Source of the DNA: Sphingomonadales bacterium
Lineage (GTDB): Bacteria; Pseudomonadota; Alphaproteobacteria; Sphingomonadales; Sphingomonadaceae
NCBI GenBank assembly: GCA_027489295.1
Contig: JAIYAA010000347.1
Span: 1 to 18,119, forward strand
DNA length: 18,119 nucleotides
Direction: 5' to 3'
In this document: piece after piece, positions 1 through 6,014 of the stretch
Position numbering within the stretch: the stretch's first letter is position 1
Layout: the number at the start of each line of letters is the position of its first letter
Made by a program: the position numbers and the translations under genes
Notes under the pieces: model-generated
Told to the model about the DNA's origin: nothing
The model's database searches: none
The model's input: the letters and a program-made list of their open reading frames with translations, nothing else

Positions 1-30
1 AGCGGACGGCCAGCTTACAAGCCCCGCCGC

Positions 31-528
31 CTAGTCGCTGCCGTTCGCGCTGCCATTGTCGTAGGGCACCGCCATCGCCTCGTTGTACATGTCGTGGCGC
101 ACCTGCTCGATCGTCTGCCGATAGCCGCAGCCCTGCAGCGCCTGCGCACCGATTCGCACCGTGGCGGTGAGCGGCGCGCCGTCGCCGCAGCCCTCGGGCC
201 GCAGCGTGATCGTCACCGGCGTGCCCTCGGGGGTCTCGGTCGCGTATACGGCCTGCCCGTCCTTCAGCTGGGGCGAGATCGGGTAGAAGGGCACCGGCTT
301 GGCCCCTGCAGCGCGATAGAAGATGCGCCCCGGCGCCAGATCGAGCGTCCAGCCGGTCGCCCCGCCCCCGCGCAGCTGCAACGGGGTCGAGAGGTCCACC
401 GCCCCCAGCATCGGCCCGCGACGTACCGCGGCATTGGCGGGATCGTCGGCGGCGTTCTCGGTCTGGGTCCCCCCGCAGGCGCCCAGCAGCGCCAACGGCA
501 TCAGCATCCAGCACAGGCTCGGCTTCAT
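31..528 (-). CDS. Putative lipoprotein, small exported protein
   Basis: A 165-residue protein of unknown function. The start at 528 is preferred over an upstream in-frame ATG because a GAGGAGAG ribosome binding site lies just before it and the product then opens with a lipoprotein signal: MK, a hydrophobic stretch, and the lipobox LLGAC with Cys18 as the predicted lipidated residue. The mature part is a single small domain rich in Gly and Pro. It has two Cys-Gly segments (PEGCGDG and LQGCGYR) that could form a disulfide. This resembles the COG3650-type small periplasmic domain, but that match is tentative. It is divergent from the MliC-like lipoprotein gene across 212 bases. No clear promoter was identified for it. 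Confidence 0.72.
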   Translation of the reverse strand: MKPSLCWMLMPLALLGACGGTQTENAADDPANAAVRRGPMLGAVDLSTPLQLRGGGATGWTLDLAPGRIFYRAAGAKPVPFYPISPQLKDGQAVYATETPEGTPVTITLRPEGCGDGAPLTATVRIGAQALQGCGYRQTIEQVRHDMYNEAMAVPYDNGSANGSD

Positions 529-740
529 TCCACTCTCCTCGCCCGCTTCCCTGCGCAGTCGCTGCGGCGGGGTCAAGCGAGCGCGCGCGGTTCACGCCGA
601 CAGCGGCCGGCACGGGCCCAGGCCATGTGTCCCGCGTGCCGCATTCTTGCGTCGCGCCGTTGCACCGCACAATTCCGGGATACCTTGTACCCCGTTTTCG
701 CTTGACGATGGTTGGCGCGTGGGGAAAAGCACCTCACGCT

Positions 741-1130
741 ATGAAAAACGCCTCCTCCCTCGCCCTCTCCGCCGCGGCGCTGCTCGCGCTCGCCGCCTGC
801 AACAACAAGCCCGAGGTGGTTGACAGCCGCGCGCCGGACCCGATGGCCTCGCAGCTCGCCAACGCCGCGCCGGTCGAAGCACCGCCGTCGATCGAGGCGA
901 CCGTCAGCTTCCGCTGCCAGCCCGGCAACACGCTGCTGGCCGCCGACTTCTTCAAGGGCAGCAAGATGGTCGCGCTGCGCGAGAAGAAGGATTCGCCGAA
1001 GTCGGTGCTGCTGACCGCGCCCGAAGCGGGCAAGCCCTATGTCGGCGAAGGCAGCTACAAGCTGGACGGCACCGCCAAGGCCGCCAAGATCACCCTGGCG
1101 GATGGTTCGGTCCACACCTGCAAGGCCTGA
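741..1130 (+). CDS. MliC-like lipoprotein (possible c-type lysozyme inhibitor)
   Basis: A 129-residue lipoprotein. It starts MKNASSLALSAAALLALAAC, with lipobox LAAC and Cys20 as the predicted lipid anchor, which fixes the ATG at 741. After a Pro/Ala-rich linker comes a beta-rich domain of about 80 residues. This domain has a Cys near its start (FRCQPG), a central GEGSYKLDG segment and a final HTCKA. The order Cys, Gly-rich strand, terminal Cys resembles MliC/PliC proteins, which inhibit host c-type lysozyme at the cell envelope. The similarity is by pattern only, and the serine and lysine loop residues of MliC cannot be placed with certainty. The gene is monocistronic, with a strong terminator 24 bases downstream. 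Confidence 0.65.
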   Translation: MKNASSLALSAAALLALAACNNKPEVVDSRAPDPMASQLANAAPVEAPPSIEATVSFRCQPGNTLLAADFFKGSKMVALREKKDSPKSVLLTAPEAGKPYVGEGSYKLDGTAKAAKITLADGSVHTCKA

Positions 1131-1154
1131 TCGCCGCTGCAACGCAAAAACAAG

Positions 1155-1184
1155 GCCCGGCGGGTATTTCCGCCGGGCTTTTTT
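1155..1184 (+). terminator. Rho-independent terminator after the MliC-like gene
   Basis: A perfect 9-bp GC-rich stem (GCCCGGCGG paired with CCGCCGGGC) has a 6-base loop and is followed at once by six T residues. It ends transcription of the lipoprotein gene and isolates the downstream parA-aat pair. Confidence 0.92.
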
Positions 1185-1214
1185 CATGCCAGCTTCACGC
1201 CCGAGGAGACTCCA

Positions 1215-1955
1215 GTGTCCACGGTAGCGATTTACAGTCTCAAGGGCGGCGTCGGTAAGACGACGCTGACCGTCAATCTGGCCTGGGCATCGGCCATGCG
1301 TTCGGCGCGGCGCACGTTGCTTTGGGATCTCGATCCGCAGGCCGCCTCCACCTTTCTGCTCGGCGGAGACACGGTCGGAAGGCATGCCGCGCAGTCGATC
1401 TTTTCCAAGGATGTCGCCGCCGCCAAGCTGATCCGACCGACCGCGATCGACCGGCTGGACCTGCTGCCGGCGGACAGTTCGCTGCGACAGCTCGACCATC
1501 TGTTCCACGCGCTCGACAAGAAGAAGCGGCTGAGCAAGCTGCTCGAGGACCTGAGCGGCGACTATGATCGCATCCTGCTCGATTGCCCGCCGGGCCTGAC
1601 CGAGACGAGCGAACAGGTGATGCGCGCCGCCGATCTGATCGTCGTGCCGGTGGTGCCCTCGCCGCTGTCGCAGCGCGCGTTCGAGGACGTCGCCGCGCAT
1701 CTCGCCCAGCGCGGCGCCAAGGTGCCGCTGCTGCCGGTGCACGCGATGGTCGATCGCCGCCGCAAGCTCCACGCCGAGGCGGTAGCGCAGCAGCCGGGCT
1801 GGCCGGTCATCCCGATGGCCAGCATCATCGAATCGGTGGCGGTGCAGCGCGCCCCGGTCGGCGCCTTCGCCCCCCGCAGTGCCGGGGCGCGGGCCTTCAA
1901 CGAGGTGTGGCAGGTCGTCGAACGCTTTCTCGTGGAGCGCGTGCCTCGATGGTGA
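1215..1955 (+). CDS. Orphan ParA/MinD-family ATPase
   Basis: A 246-residue ParA-type P-loop ATPase. The GTG start at 1215 is supported by GAGGAG about 7 bases upstream and by the position of the deviant Walker A motif, KGGVGKTT at residues 10-17, with both the signature Lys10 and Lys15. The switch I-like WDLDPQA follows at residues 37-43 and the Walker B-type LLDCPPG near residue 119. These proteins dimerise on ATP and position DNA or protein cargo. There is no ParB gene or parS-like site nearby, so this is an orphan and not the chromosomal segregation ParA. Its stop overlaps the aat start by 7 bases, so the two are probably translated from one mRNA. The cargo cannot be told from the sequence. 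Confidence 0.88.
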   Translation: MSTVAIYSLKGGVGKTTLTVNLAWASAMRSARRTLLWDLDPQAASTFLLGGDTVGRHAAQSIFSKDVAAAKLIRPTAIDRLDLLPADSSLRQLDHLFHALDKKKRLSKLLEDLSGDYDRILLDCPPGLTETSEQVMRAADLIVVPVVPSPLSQRAFEDVAAHLAQRGAKVPLLPVHAMVDRRRKLHAEAVAQQPGWPVIPMASIIESVAVQRAPVGAFAPRSAGARAFNEVWQVVERFLVERVPRW

Positions 1956-2689
1956 CACGCCATCGCCCCCCGCAGAAGGACCTCGATCCCGCGCTGGTCG
2001 TGCGGGCATACGGCATGGGCGTCTTCCCCATGGCCGATTCGCGCGACGCCGACGCGATCTACTGGGTGGAGCCCAAGCTGCGCGGCGTCCTTCCGCTCGA
2101 CGGATTCCATTGCGCCCGCTCGCTGCGCAAGATCATCCTCGCCGATCGCTTCCGTGTCACGGTCGATCAGGATTTCGGCGGCATCCTGCGGCTGTGCGCC
2201 GAATCCGCGGCGGATCGGCCGGACACCTGGATCAACGGCGCGATCGAACGCGCCTTTGTCGAGCTCCACCGCCAGGGCCATGCCCATTCGATCGAGTGCT
2301 GGGACGGCGATCGCCTTGCCGGAGGGCTCTATGGCCTGGCGCTGGGCCGCGCCTTTTTCGGGGAATCGATGGTCACCCGCGTCCGCGATGCCTCGAAGGT
2401 CGCGCTGGCGCATCTCGTCGCGCGGCTGAAGGCCGGCGGGTTCCGGCTGCTCGATTGCCAGTTCATCACCGATCACCTCGCCTCGATGGGCGCGATCGAG
2501 ATTCCGCGCGACGACTATGTCGCGTTGCTGGGCGACGCGCTCGGCGGTTCGGCGGGCGCCGGGGCGCTCTCGTTGCCGTCCGCCGCGGGGGACCTCTTCG
2601 CGCTCGACGCGCCGGGCGACGATGCCGGTACCGTCTCCGGGCCGCTGTCACGGAAGGTCATCGCGCAGCTCTTCGGCCAGACGTCGTAG
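1949..2689 (+). CDS. aat: Leucyl/phenylalanyl-tRNA--protein transferase
   Basis: A 246-residue Aat enzyme. In the N-end rule pathway it moves Leu or Phe from aminoacyl-tRNA to proteins with N-terminal Arg or Lys, marking them for ClpS/ClpAP. Family motifs appear in order: GVFPM, YWVEP, RGVLPLDGFH, TWIN, the GHAHSIECW block, LYGLALGRAFFGESM and LDCQFITDHLASMG. The ATG at 1949 lies inside the end of the ParA gene, suggesting translational coupling. About 45 residues follow the last conserved block. They are Ala/Gly/Asp-rich and end in KVIAQLFGQTS. This tail is encoded in DNA that also codes for the C-terminus of the DUF2155 gene on the other strand. Confidence 0.96.
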   Translation: MVTRHRPPQKDLDPALVVRAYGMGVFPMADSRDADAIYWVEPKLRGVLPLDGFHCARSLRKIILADRFRVTVDQDFGGILRLCAESAADRPDTWINGAIERAFVELHRQGHAHSIECWDGDRLAGGLYGLALGRAFFGESMVTRVRDASKVALAHLVARLKAGGFRLLDCQFITDHLASMGAIEIPRDDYVALLGDALGGSAGAGALSLPSAAGDLFALDAPGDDAGTVSGPLSRKVIAQLFGQTS

Positions 2690-3150
2690 ATCGCATTCTG
2701 CACCACGTTGAGCGCGGGCTGCTCCTTGTAGAGCCAGCCGGAGAAGACGCGGTGCCAGTTCTTGTCCTCGCGCCGTACGTCCATCTGGACGAAGGCGCCG
2801 GTCAGCCGGTCCTGCTCCCACGGCGCCGTGCGCTCGCAGGCGCGCAGCCGCACCGTAACCTGGCCGTCGATCCGGGCGGCCTGTCCCGGCTTCAGCGTGA
2901 TCTCGCGCTCCACGCCGTTGCGCTTGTTGAGCACGCCCAGCACCGCGACGCGGTCGCGCATCGGCGTCAGCGCGGCGTCGACCGTCGCCGAATCGGGGCC
3001 TACCGAGACGGTATCGACCCCCTGATTGTCGCCGGTACCGGTGATGACGATCTCGTCCCCGGCATTATCGCCCGCAGCGGCGCCCTTGCCGCCCCCGCCG
3101 CCCGAACATCCGGCCAGCGCGAGCGCGGCAAGCGCCGCGGCCGCCTTCAT
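2515..3150 (-). CDS. DUF2155 domain lipoprotein
   Basis: A 211-residue predicted lipoprotein. It starts MKAAAALAALALAGCSGG, with Cys15 as the lipidation site. A Gly-rich linker and a variable segment precede the DUF2155 core, which contains VTVRLRACERTAPWE, AFVQMDVR, HRVFSGWLYKEQPALN and the closing YDVWPKSC. DUF2155 proteins are envelope proteins of unknown role, common in Alphaproteobacteria next to NDUFA12-type genes. The start at 3150 shares an ATGA with the stop of the NDUFA12 gene, so translation is probably coupled. The last 45 or so residues are low-complexity Ser/Pro/Ala and run 175 bases into aat on the opposite strand. The tail has no visible domain. Confidence 0.88.
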   Translation of the reverse strand: MKAAAALAALALAGCSGGGGGKGAAAGDNAGDEIVITGTGDNQGVDTVSVGPDSATVDAALTPMRDRVAVLGVLNKRNGVEREITLKPGQAARIDGQVTVRLRACERTAPWEQDRLTGAFVQMDVRREDKNWHRVFSGWLYKEQPALNVVQNAIYDVWPKSCAMTFRDSGPETVPASSPGASSAKRSPAADGNESAPAPAEPPSASPSNAT

Positions 3151-3539
3151 GCGTCGGGCGTCCACGCCTCGTAGTCGCCGGTCGCACGCGCCCGCTGGCC
3201 GCCCTTTTCCAGCGCGCCGGGCGGGCGATAGGCCAGCTCGGTGCCGGTCAGGTTGGGCTCGGCCGGCTTTTCCCACACGCGCACCGGCGGCAGCGACTCG
3301 TCGGGCGCGCCTTCGATCTGGTGGTGCAGCCAGCTGAACCATTCCGGCGGGATGCGGCTGGCGTCGTTGGACCCCTTGTAGATCACCCAGCGGCGCGGAA
3401 TGCCGTTGGGATCAAGCCCGCCCTCGAAATAGAGGTTGCCGAGCGAGTCCTCGCCGATGCGCTTCTTGCCGCGCAATCCCATGCGAGTGCCGAACGTGGC
3501 GCCGTTCCACCAGGTGAAGATCGGAAAAGGAAGTCCCAT
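3147..3539 (-). CDS. NDUFA12-family complex I assembly/accessory protein
   Basis: A 130-residue protein of the NDUFA12/B17.2 family, an accessory or assembly factor of NADH:ubiquinone oxidoreductase in mitochondria and Alphaproteobacteria. The start at 3539 (MGLPFPIFTWWNGATFGT) is chosen because this is the usual family N-terminus and CAGGG lies just upstream. Family features follow: the switch from the WWNG block to IGEDSLGNLYFE, then RRWVIYKG, the IPPEWFSWLHH motif, and a Pro-rich C-terminal part with NLTGTELAYRPPG. Its stop overlaps the DUF2155 start by four bases. The nuo genes are not in the window, as is usual for this bacterial subunit. Confidence 0.93.
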   Translation of the reverse strand: MGLPFPIFTWWNGATFGTRMGLRGKKRIGEDSLGNLYFEGGLDPNGIPRRWVIYKGSNDASRIPPEWFSWLHHQIEGAPDESLPPVRVWEKPAEPNLTGTELAYRPPGALEKGGQRARATGDYEAWTPDA

Positions 3540-3591
3540 GACCCTGCCCGATACCGCCAAGCGCGCGGCTCGGCAACTGTTCCGATGCGCC

Positions 3592-4566
3592 TCAGCGCGG
3601 CGAATGCGCGAGAACGAAGCCCGCAATGCCCTCGGCGAGCCCCGGCGCCAGCGGCAGCGCCGGATCGCGATAGGTGGCGAGGCTGGCGGCGCGGCTGTCC
3701 GATTCGGCCATTTTCAGTACATGCGTCATGCCCGGCACGGTCAGCAGCGGGGCGTCGGGGCGGGCTCGGTGCAGCGCCTCGGCATCGGCGGCGGCGACCT
3801 GAATGTCGCGGCCGCCGGAGACGATCAGCAGCGGCCCGCTATAGGCGTGCGCCAGCGCTGCCGGATCCAGCGCCATCGCGTCGATCAGGAAGCCCTGCAC
3901 GCCCGGGTAGAACAGCGACTGCAGCACTGGCGGCATCGTCGCGGCATCCACCCGCTCGCCGCGCTCCAGGCTGGCGAAGCCGGCATCGGCCTGGGCCAGC
4001 ATCGCCTCGGGCAGGCCGCTCGCGCGCAGCTGCTCGCGCAGCAGCGTGCCGAACGGGCGGCCGGCGGCGGCGAGCAGCACCAGCCCGCAGACGTCCTGCG
4101 GCTGCTGCGCCGCTTTCAGCGCGATCAGCCCGCCTTCGCTATGCCCCAGCACCCATATGCAGCGCGCGCCGGTCCTAGCGCGAATCACGCGCAGCCAGGC
4201 ATGCACGTCATCCGCATAGTCGGTGATCGTCACCGCATTGGGGTCGGGGATCGCGGCCTTGCTGCCGAACATGCCCCGCTTGTCGATCCGCACCGATCCG
4301 ATGCCCAGCGCCGCCAGCGCCCGGGCGAGCAGCCTGGTGCTGTCGGTATGGACGCCCAGGCGATTGTTGCCGTCGCGATCGGTGGGGCCGGAACCCGGGA
4401 GCAGCAGCACCACCTGCTTGCCCGGCGCGGGCGCAATCAGCGTTCCGGCAAGCGCGCCCTGCGGGCCGGGTGCGGCGACCTCCGCCTCCGCCGGCGTCTG
4501 GGCGCAGGCGGGGGTGGCAGAAAGTGCAAGCACCAGCGGCAGCGCCGCGCGGACCCAGGAAGACAT
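3592..4566 (-). CDS. Exported alpha/beta-fold hydrolase
   Basis: A 324-residue alpha/beta hydrolase with a Sec signal peptide (residues 1-23, ending TPACAQ), so it acts in the periplasm or outside. The core begins with LLLPGSGPTDRDGN, an oxyanion-loop style typical of S9-like and dienelactone-hydrolase-like exported hydrolases. The nucleophile elbow GHSEGG places Ser143. The likely remaining triad members are Asp254 (SGGRD) and His282 (GMTHVL). The substrate cannot be inferred. The start at 4566 has a GAGGTGG ribosome binding site. An in-frame ATG at 4596 is rejected because it overlaps the inferred promoter. It lies 52 bases upstream of the NDUFA12 gene on the same strand. Confidence 0.88.
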   Translation of the reverse strand: MSSWVRAALPLVLALSATPACAQTPAEAEVAAPGPQGALAGTLIAPAPGKQVVLLLPGSGPTDRDGNNRLGVHTDSTRLLARALAALGIGSVRIDKRGMFGSKAAIPDPNAVTITDYADDVHAWLRVIRARTGARCIWVLGHSEGGLIALKAAQQPQDVCGLVLLAAAGRPFGTLLREQLRASGLPEAMLAQADAGFASLERGERVDAATMPPVLQSLFYPGVQGFLIDAMALDPAALAHAYSGPLLIVSGGRDIQVAAADAEALHRARPDAPLLTVPGMTHVLKMAESDSRAASLATYRDPALPLAPGLAEGIAGFVLAHSPR

Positions 4567-4586
4567 CGAACCACCTCGCCACAAAC

Positions 4587-4607
4587 ATGATATCATCTTT
4601 ATATCAT
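4587..4607 (-). promoter_or_regulatory. Operator-like AT-rich repeat over the hydrolase promoter
   Basis: A perfect 10-bp palindrome ATGATATCAT (4587-4596) is followed by a second ATATCAT half (4601-4607). The two ATATCAT copies start 11 bases apart, one helical turn, and cover the -10 box and likely transcription start of the hydrolase gene. The block is strikingly AT-rich in a very GC-rich region. This geometry suits a dimeric repressor. No regulator gene is adjacent, so the binding protein is unknown. Confidence 0.5.
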
Positions 4608-4625
4608 ATCCAAGCGCGCGCGCAA
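4598..4625 (-). promoter_or_regulatory. Sigma-70-type promoter for the hydrolase gene
   Basis: Read on the minus strand, TTGCGC (4625-4620) and TATAAA (4603-4598) are separated by 16 bases. Transcription would start near 4591, giving a leader of about 25 bases before the ATG at 4566. Confidence 0.55.
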
Positions 4626-4636
4626 GGCGAGGCGCA

Positions 4637-4656
4637 GGCGGAACCATGGGTCCGCC
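4637..4656 (-). terminator. Possible hairpin after the cold-shock gene
   Basis: A stem of 8 bp with one bulged base (GGCGGAACC against GGTCCGCC) has a 3-base loop and lies 44 bases past the stop of the cold-shock gene. There is no T run after it, so it is at best a weak terminator or an RNA-end stabiliser. Confidence 0.3.
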
Positions 4657-4680
4657 CGGCCGGTAGCGTATCCGGGAAAA

Positions 4681-4703
4681 GCGTCAGCGCGTCAGCGCGT
4701 CAG
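4681..4703. repeat. Three-copy 8-bp tandem repeat at a gene end
   Basis: The unit GCGTCAGC occurs twice exactly and a third time over 7 of 8 bases. The third copy holds the stop codon of the cold-shock gene. Because that stop comes first in the direction of translation, gain or loss of units would not change the protein. Confidence 0.7.
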
Positions 4704-5284
4704 AGCGGGCGTTCGACCGCCACTGCCAGCGGGCCCTTCTCGCCCTCGACAATGCGTGCGCGCAGCGGCTGGGTGGGTTCGACTTCCTCGATCCCGGCCC
4801 GGCGCAGCGTCTCCATATGGACGAAGATGTCAGCGGTGTCGCTCGCACGCACGAGAAAGCCATAGCCTTTCAGGCGGTTGAACCACTTGACCGAAACCGG
4901 CTCAAAGGGCCCTGCTTCGCCCATCAGCTTCAGCCGCTCGACCCGCTCGACCGGGCGCTTCACCTGCTCCACGACCTCGCTCAGGTCGATCGACAGCACC
5001 GCCTTGGCCTGCAGCCCGCGCTGACGCTGTACCGCCACGCATTCGATCCGCGCGCCTTCGGGCAGGCTGCGGCGGCCATGGTCCTGCAGTACCGAGAAAT
5101 GGATAAGGATGTCTCCGACGGTAGGATCGTCGGCGACCAGAAATCCAAACCCGCGCGTCACATCAAACCATTTGATGATCCCGCGATACACCCGCTCGTC
5201 GACCTCGACATCGTTCACAAACCGGAGTTCCCCTTCCGATGCGATCGCATAGTGATCAGACGCTAGCTGTTGCTCAGCACGCAT
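4700..5284 (-). CDS. Twin cold-shock-domain protein
   Basis: A 194-residue protein with two cold-shock domains. The first (about residues 30-100) has [16 protein letters not shown] and DILIHFS. The second (about 125-190) has [16 protein letters not shown] and DIFVHME. These are the RNP1 and RNP2 nucleic-acid-binding motifs. A charged linker ([15 protein letters not shown]) joins the domains. The length suits the double-CSD proteins of Alphaproteobacteria, which bind single-stranded RNA or DNA and act as RNA chaperones or stationary-phase factors. The start at 5284 has a GGGGGA site about 10 bases upstream. A longer in-frame start at 5317 lacks such support. It lies 66 bases downstream of recX on the same strand and may be cotranscribed with it. 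Confidence 0.92.
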   Translation of the reverse strand: MRAEQQLASDHYAIASEGELRFVNDVEVDERVYRGIIKWFDVTRGFGFLVADDPTVGDILIHFSVLQDHGRRSLPEGARIECVAVQRQRGLQAKAVLSIDLSEVVEQVKRPVERVERLKLMGEAGPFEPVSVKWFNRLKGYGFLVRASDTADIFVHMETLRRAGIEEVEPTQPLRARIVEGEKGPLAVAVERPL

Positions 5285-5350
5285 TATCGTTATCCCCCAA
5301 GCCAGCAACATTAACACAGCATTACCCAGAAGGGGAATCGCTTTATGCGA

Positions 5351-5893
5351 TCAGGAATGTCCCGCGATGAACGGGGCGTCCGGCTCCTCTCCAGGCTCCA
5401 TCCTCAATATTCTAAGCGCAATCGCATGCGGATGCCCCGCCCGTAAAAATGCAGCGACTTGCTTTTTGTGAAGATCGCGCTCCGCGGGCTCCGCCGCAAA
5501 GGGTCCGAATCGGCGGCGTCGGGCAAAGGCGAGCGCGCTGCCAAATGCATCGGCCTCGATCGCCTCCGCCAGATCGGCGGTATCCCCGGCGTCGATGCCG
5601 TCGTTGCGCAGCGCCATCGCGACCCGCCGCGCCCCCAATCCCCGCCGCGCCATCGAGCGCACCCGCGCCTCGGCGAACGACCGATCGTCGACATAGCCCC
5701 GCGCGGCCATCCGCTCGGCCACCCCGTCGGGATCGGGCGGCCCCTCCCCTTCCCAGCCGCGTTCGCGCAGCTTACGGGTGAGATAGGCGCTCAGGCGGGC
5801 GCGCGTGGTGGCGAAACGCTCGACATAGCGCAGCGCCAGCCGATCGAGATCGGCGGCGACGAGCGGTGGCTTGGAACGGGACGGTTCGGGCAT
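5351..5893 (-). CDS. recX: Regulatory protein RecX
   Basis: A 180-residue RecX-family protein. RecX binds RecA filaments and limits their activity. The all-helical repeat structure is visible: ALRYVERFATTRARLSAYLTRKLRERG, then the hallmark GYVDDRSFAEARVRSMARRGLGARRVAMALRNDGI, and a C-terminal block with RRRRFGPF and HKKQVAAFLRAGHPHAIALRIL. The start at 5893 is supported by an AAGG site 5-8 bases upstream. An upstream in-frame extension looks non-coding. recA is not adjacent. The gene is divergent from the acyl-AMP ligase across 121 bases. The C-terminal third is slightly shorter and more divergent than in enterobacterial RecX. Confidence 0.9.
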   Translation of the reverse strand: MPEPSRSKPPLVAADLDRLALRYVERFATTRARLSAYLTRKLRERGWEGEGPPDPDGVAERMAARGYVDDRSFAEARVRSMARRGLGARRVAMALRNDGIDAGDTADLAEAIEADAFGSALAFARRRRFGPFAAEPAERDLHKKQVAAFLRAGHPHAIALRILRMEPGEEPDAPFIAGHS

Positions 5894-5939
5894 GCGCCTT
5901 GATTGTGCCACACTGCCAACCGATTTTGAACGATACTGC

Positions 5940-5991
5940 GTAGCAGAGCCACTGCGGAAAACTGCGTTGTGGGGGCACAACGAACTGCTAC
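5940..5991 (+). promoter_or_regulatory. Structured leader upstream of the acyl-AMP ligase
   Basis: A 7-bp outer stem (GTAGCAG with CTGCTAC) encloses an inner perfect hairpin GTTGTG-GGGG-CACAAC (5966-5981). ACTGCG appears three times nearby (5935, 5951, 5961). The structure ends 23 bases before the ATG and could affect translation or bind a protein. It matches no riboswitch I know. No convincing -35/-10 pair was found in this intergenic region. Confidence 0.4.
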
Positions 5992-6014
5992 CTCACAGGG
6001 GCACGAGAAAAAGA

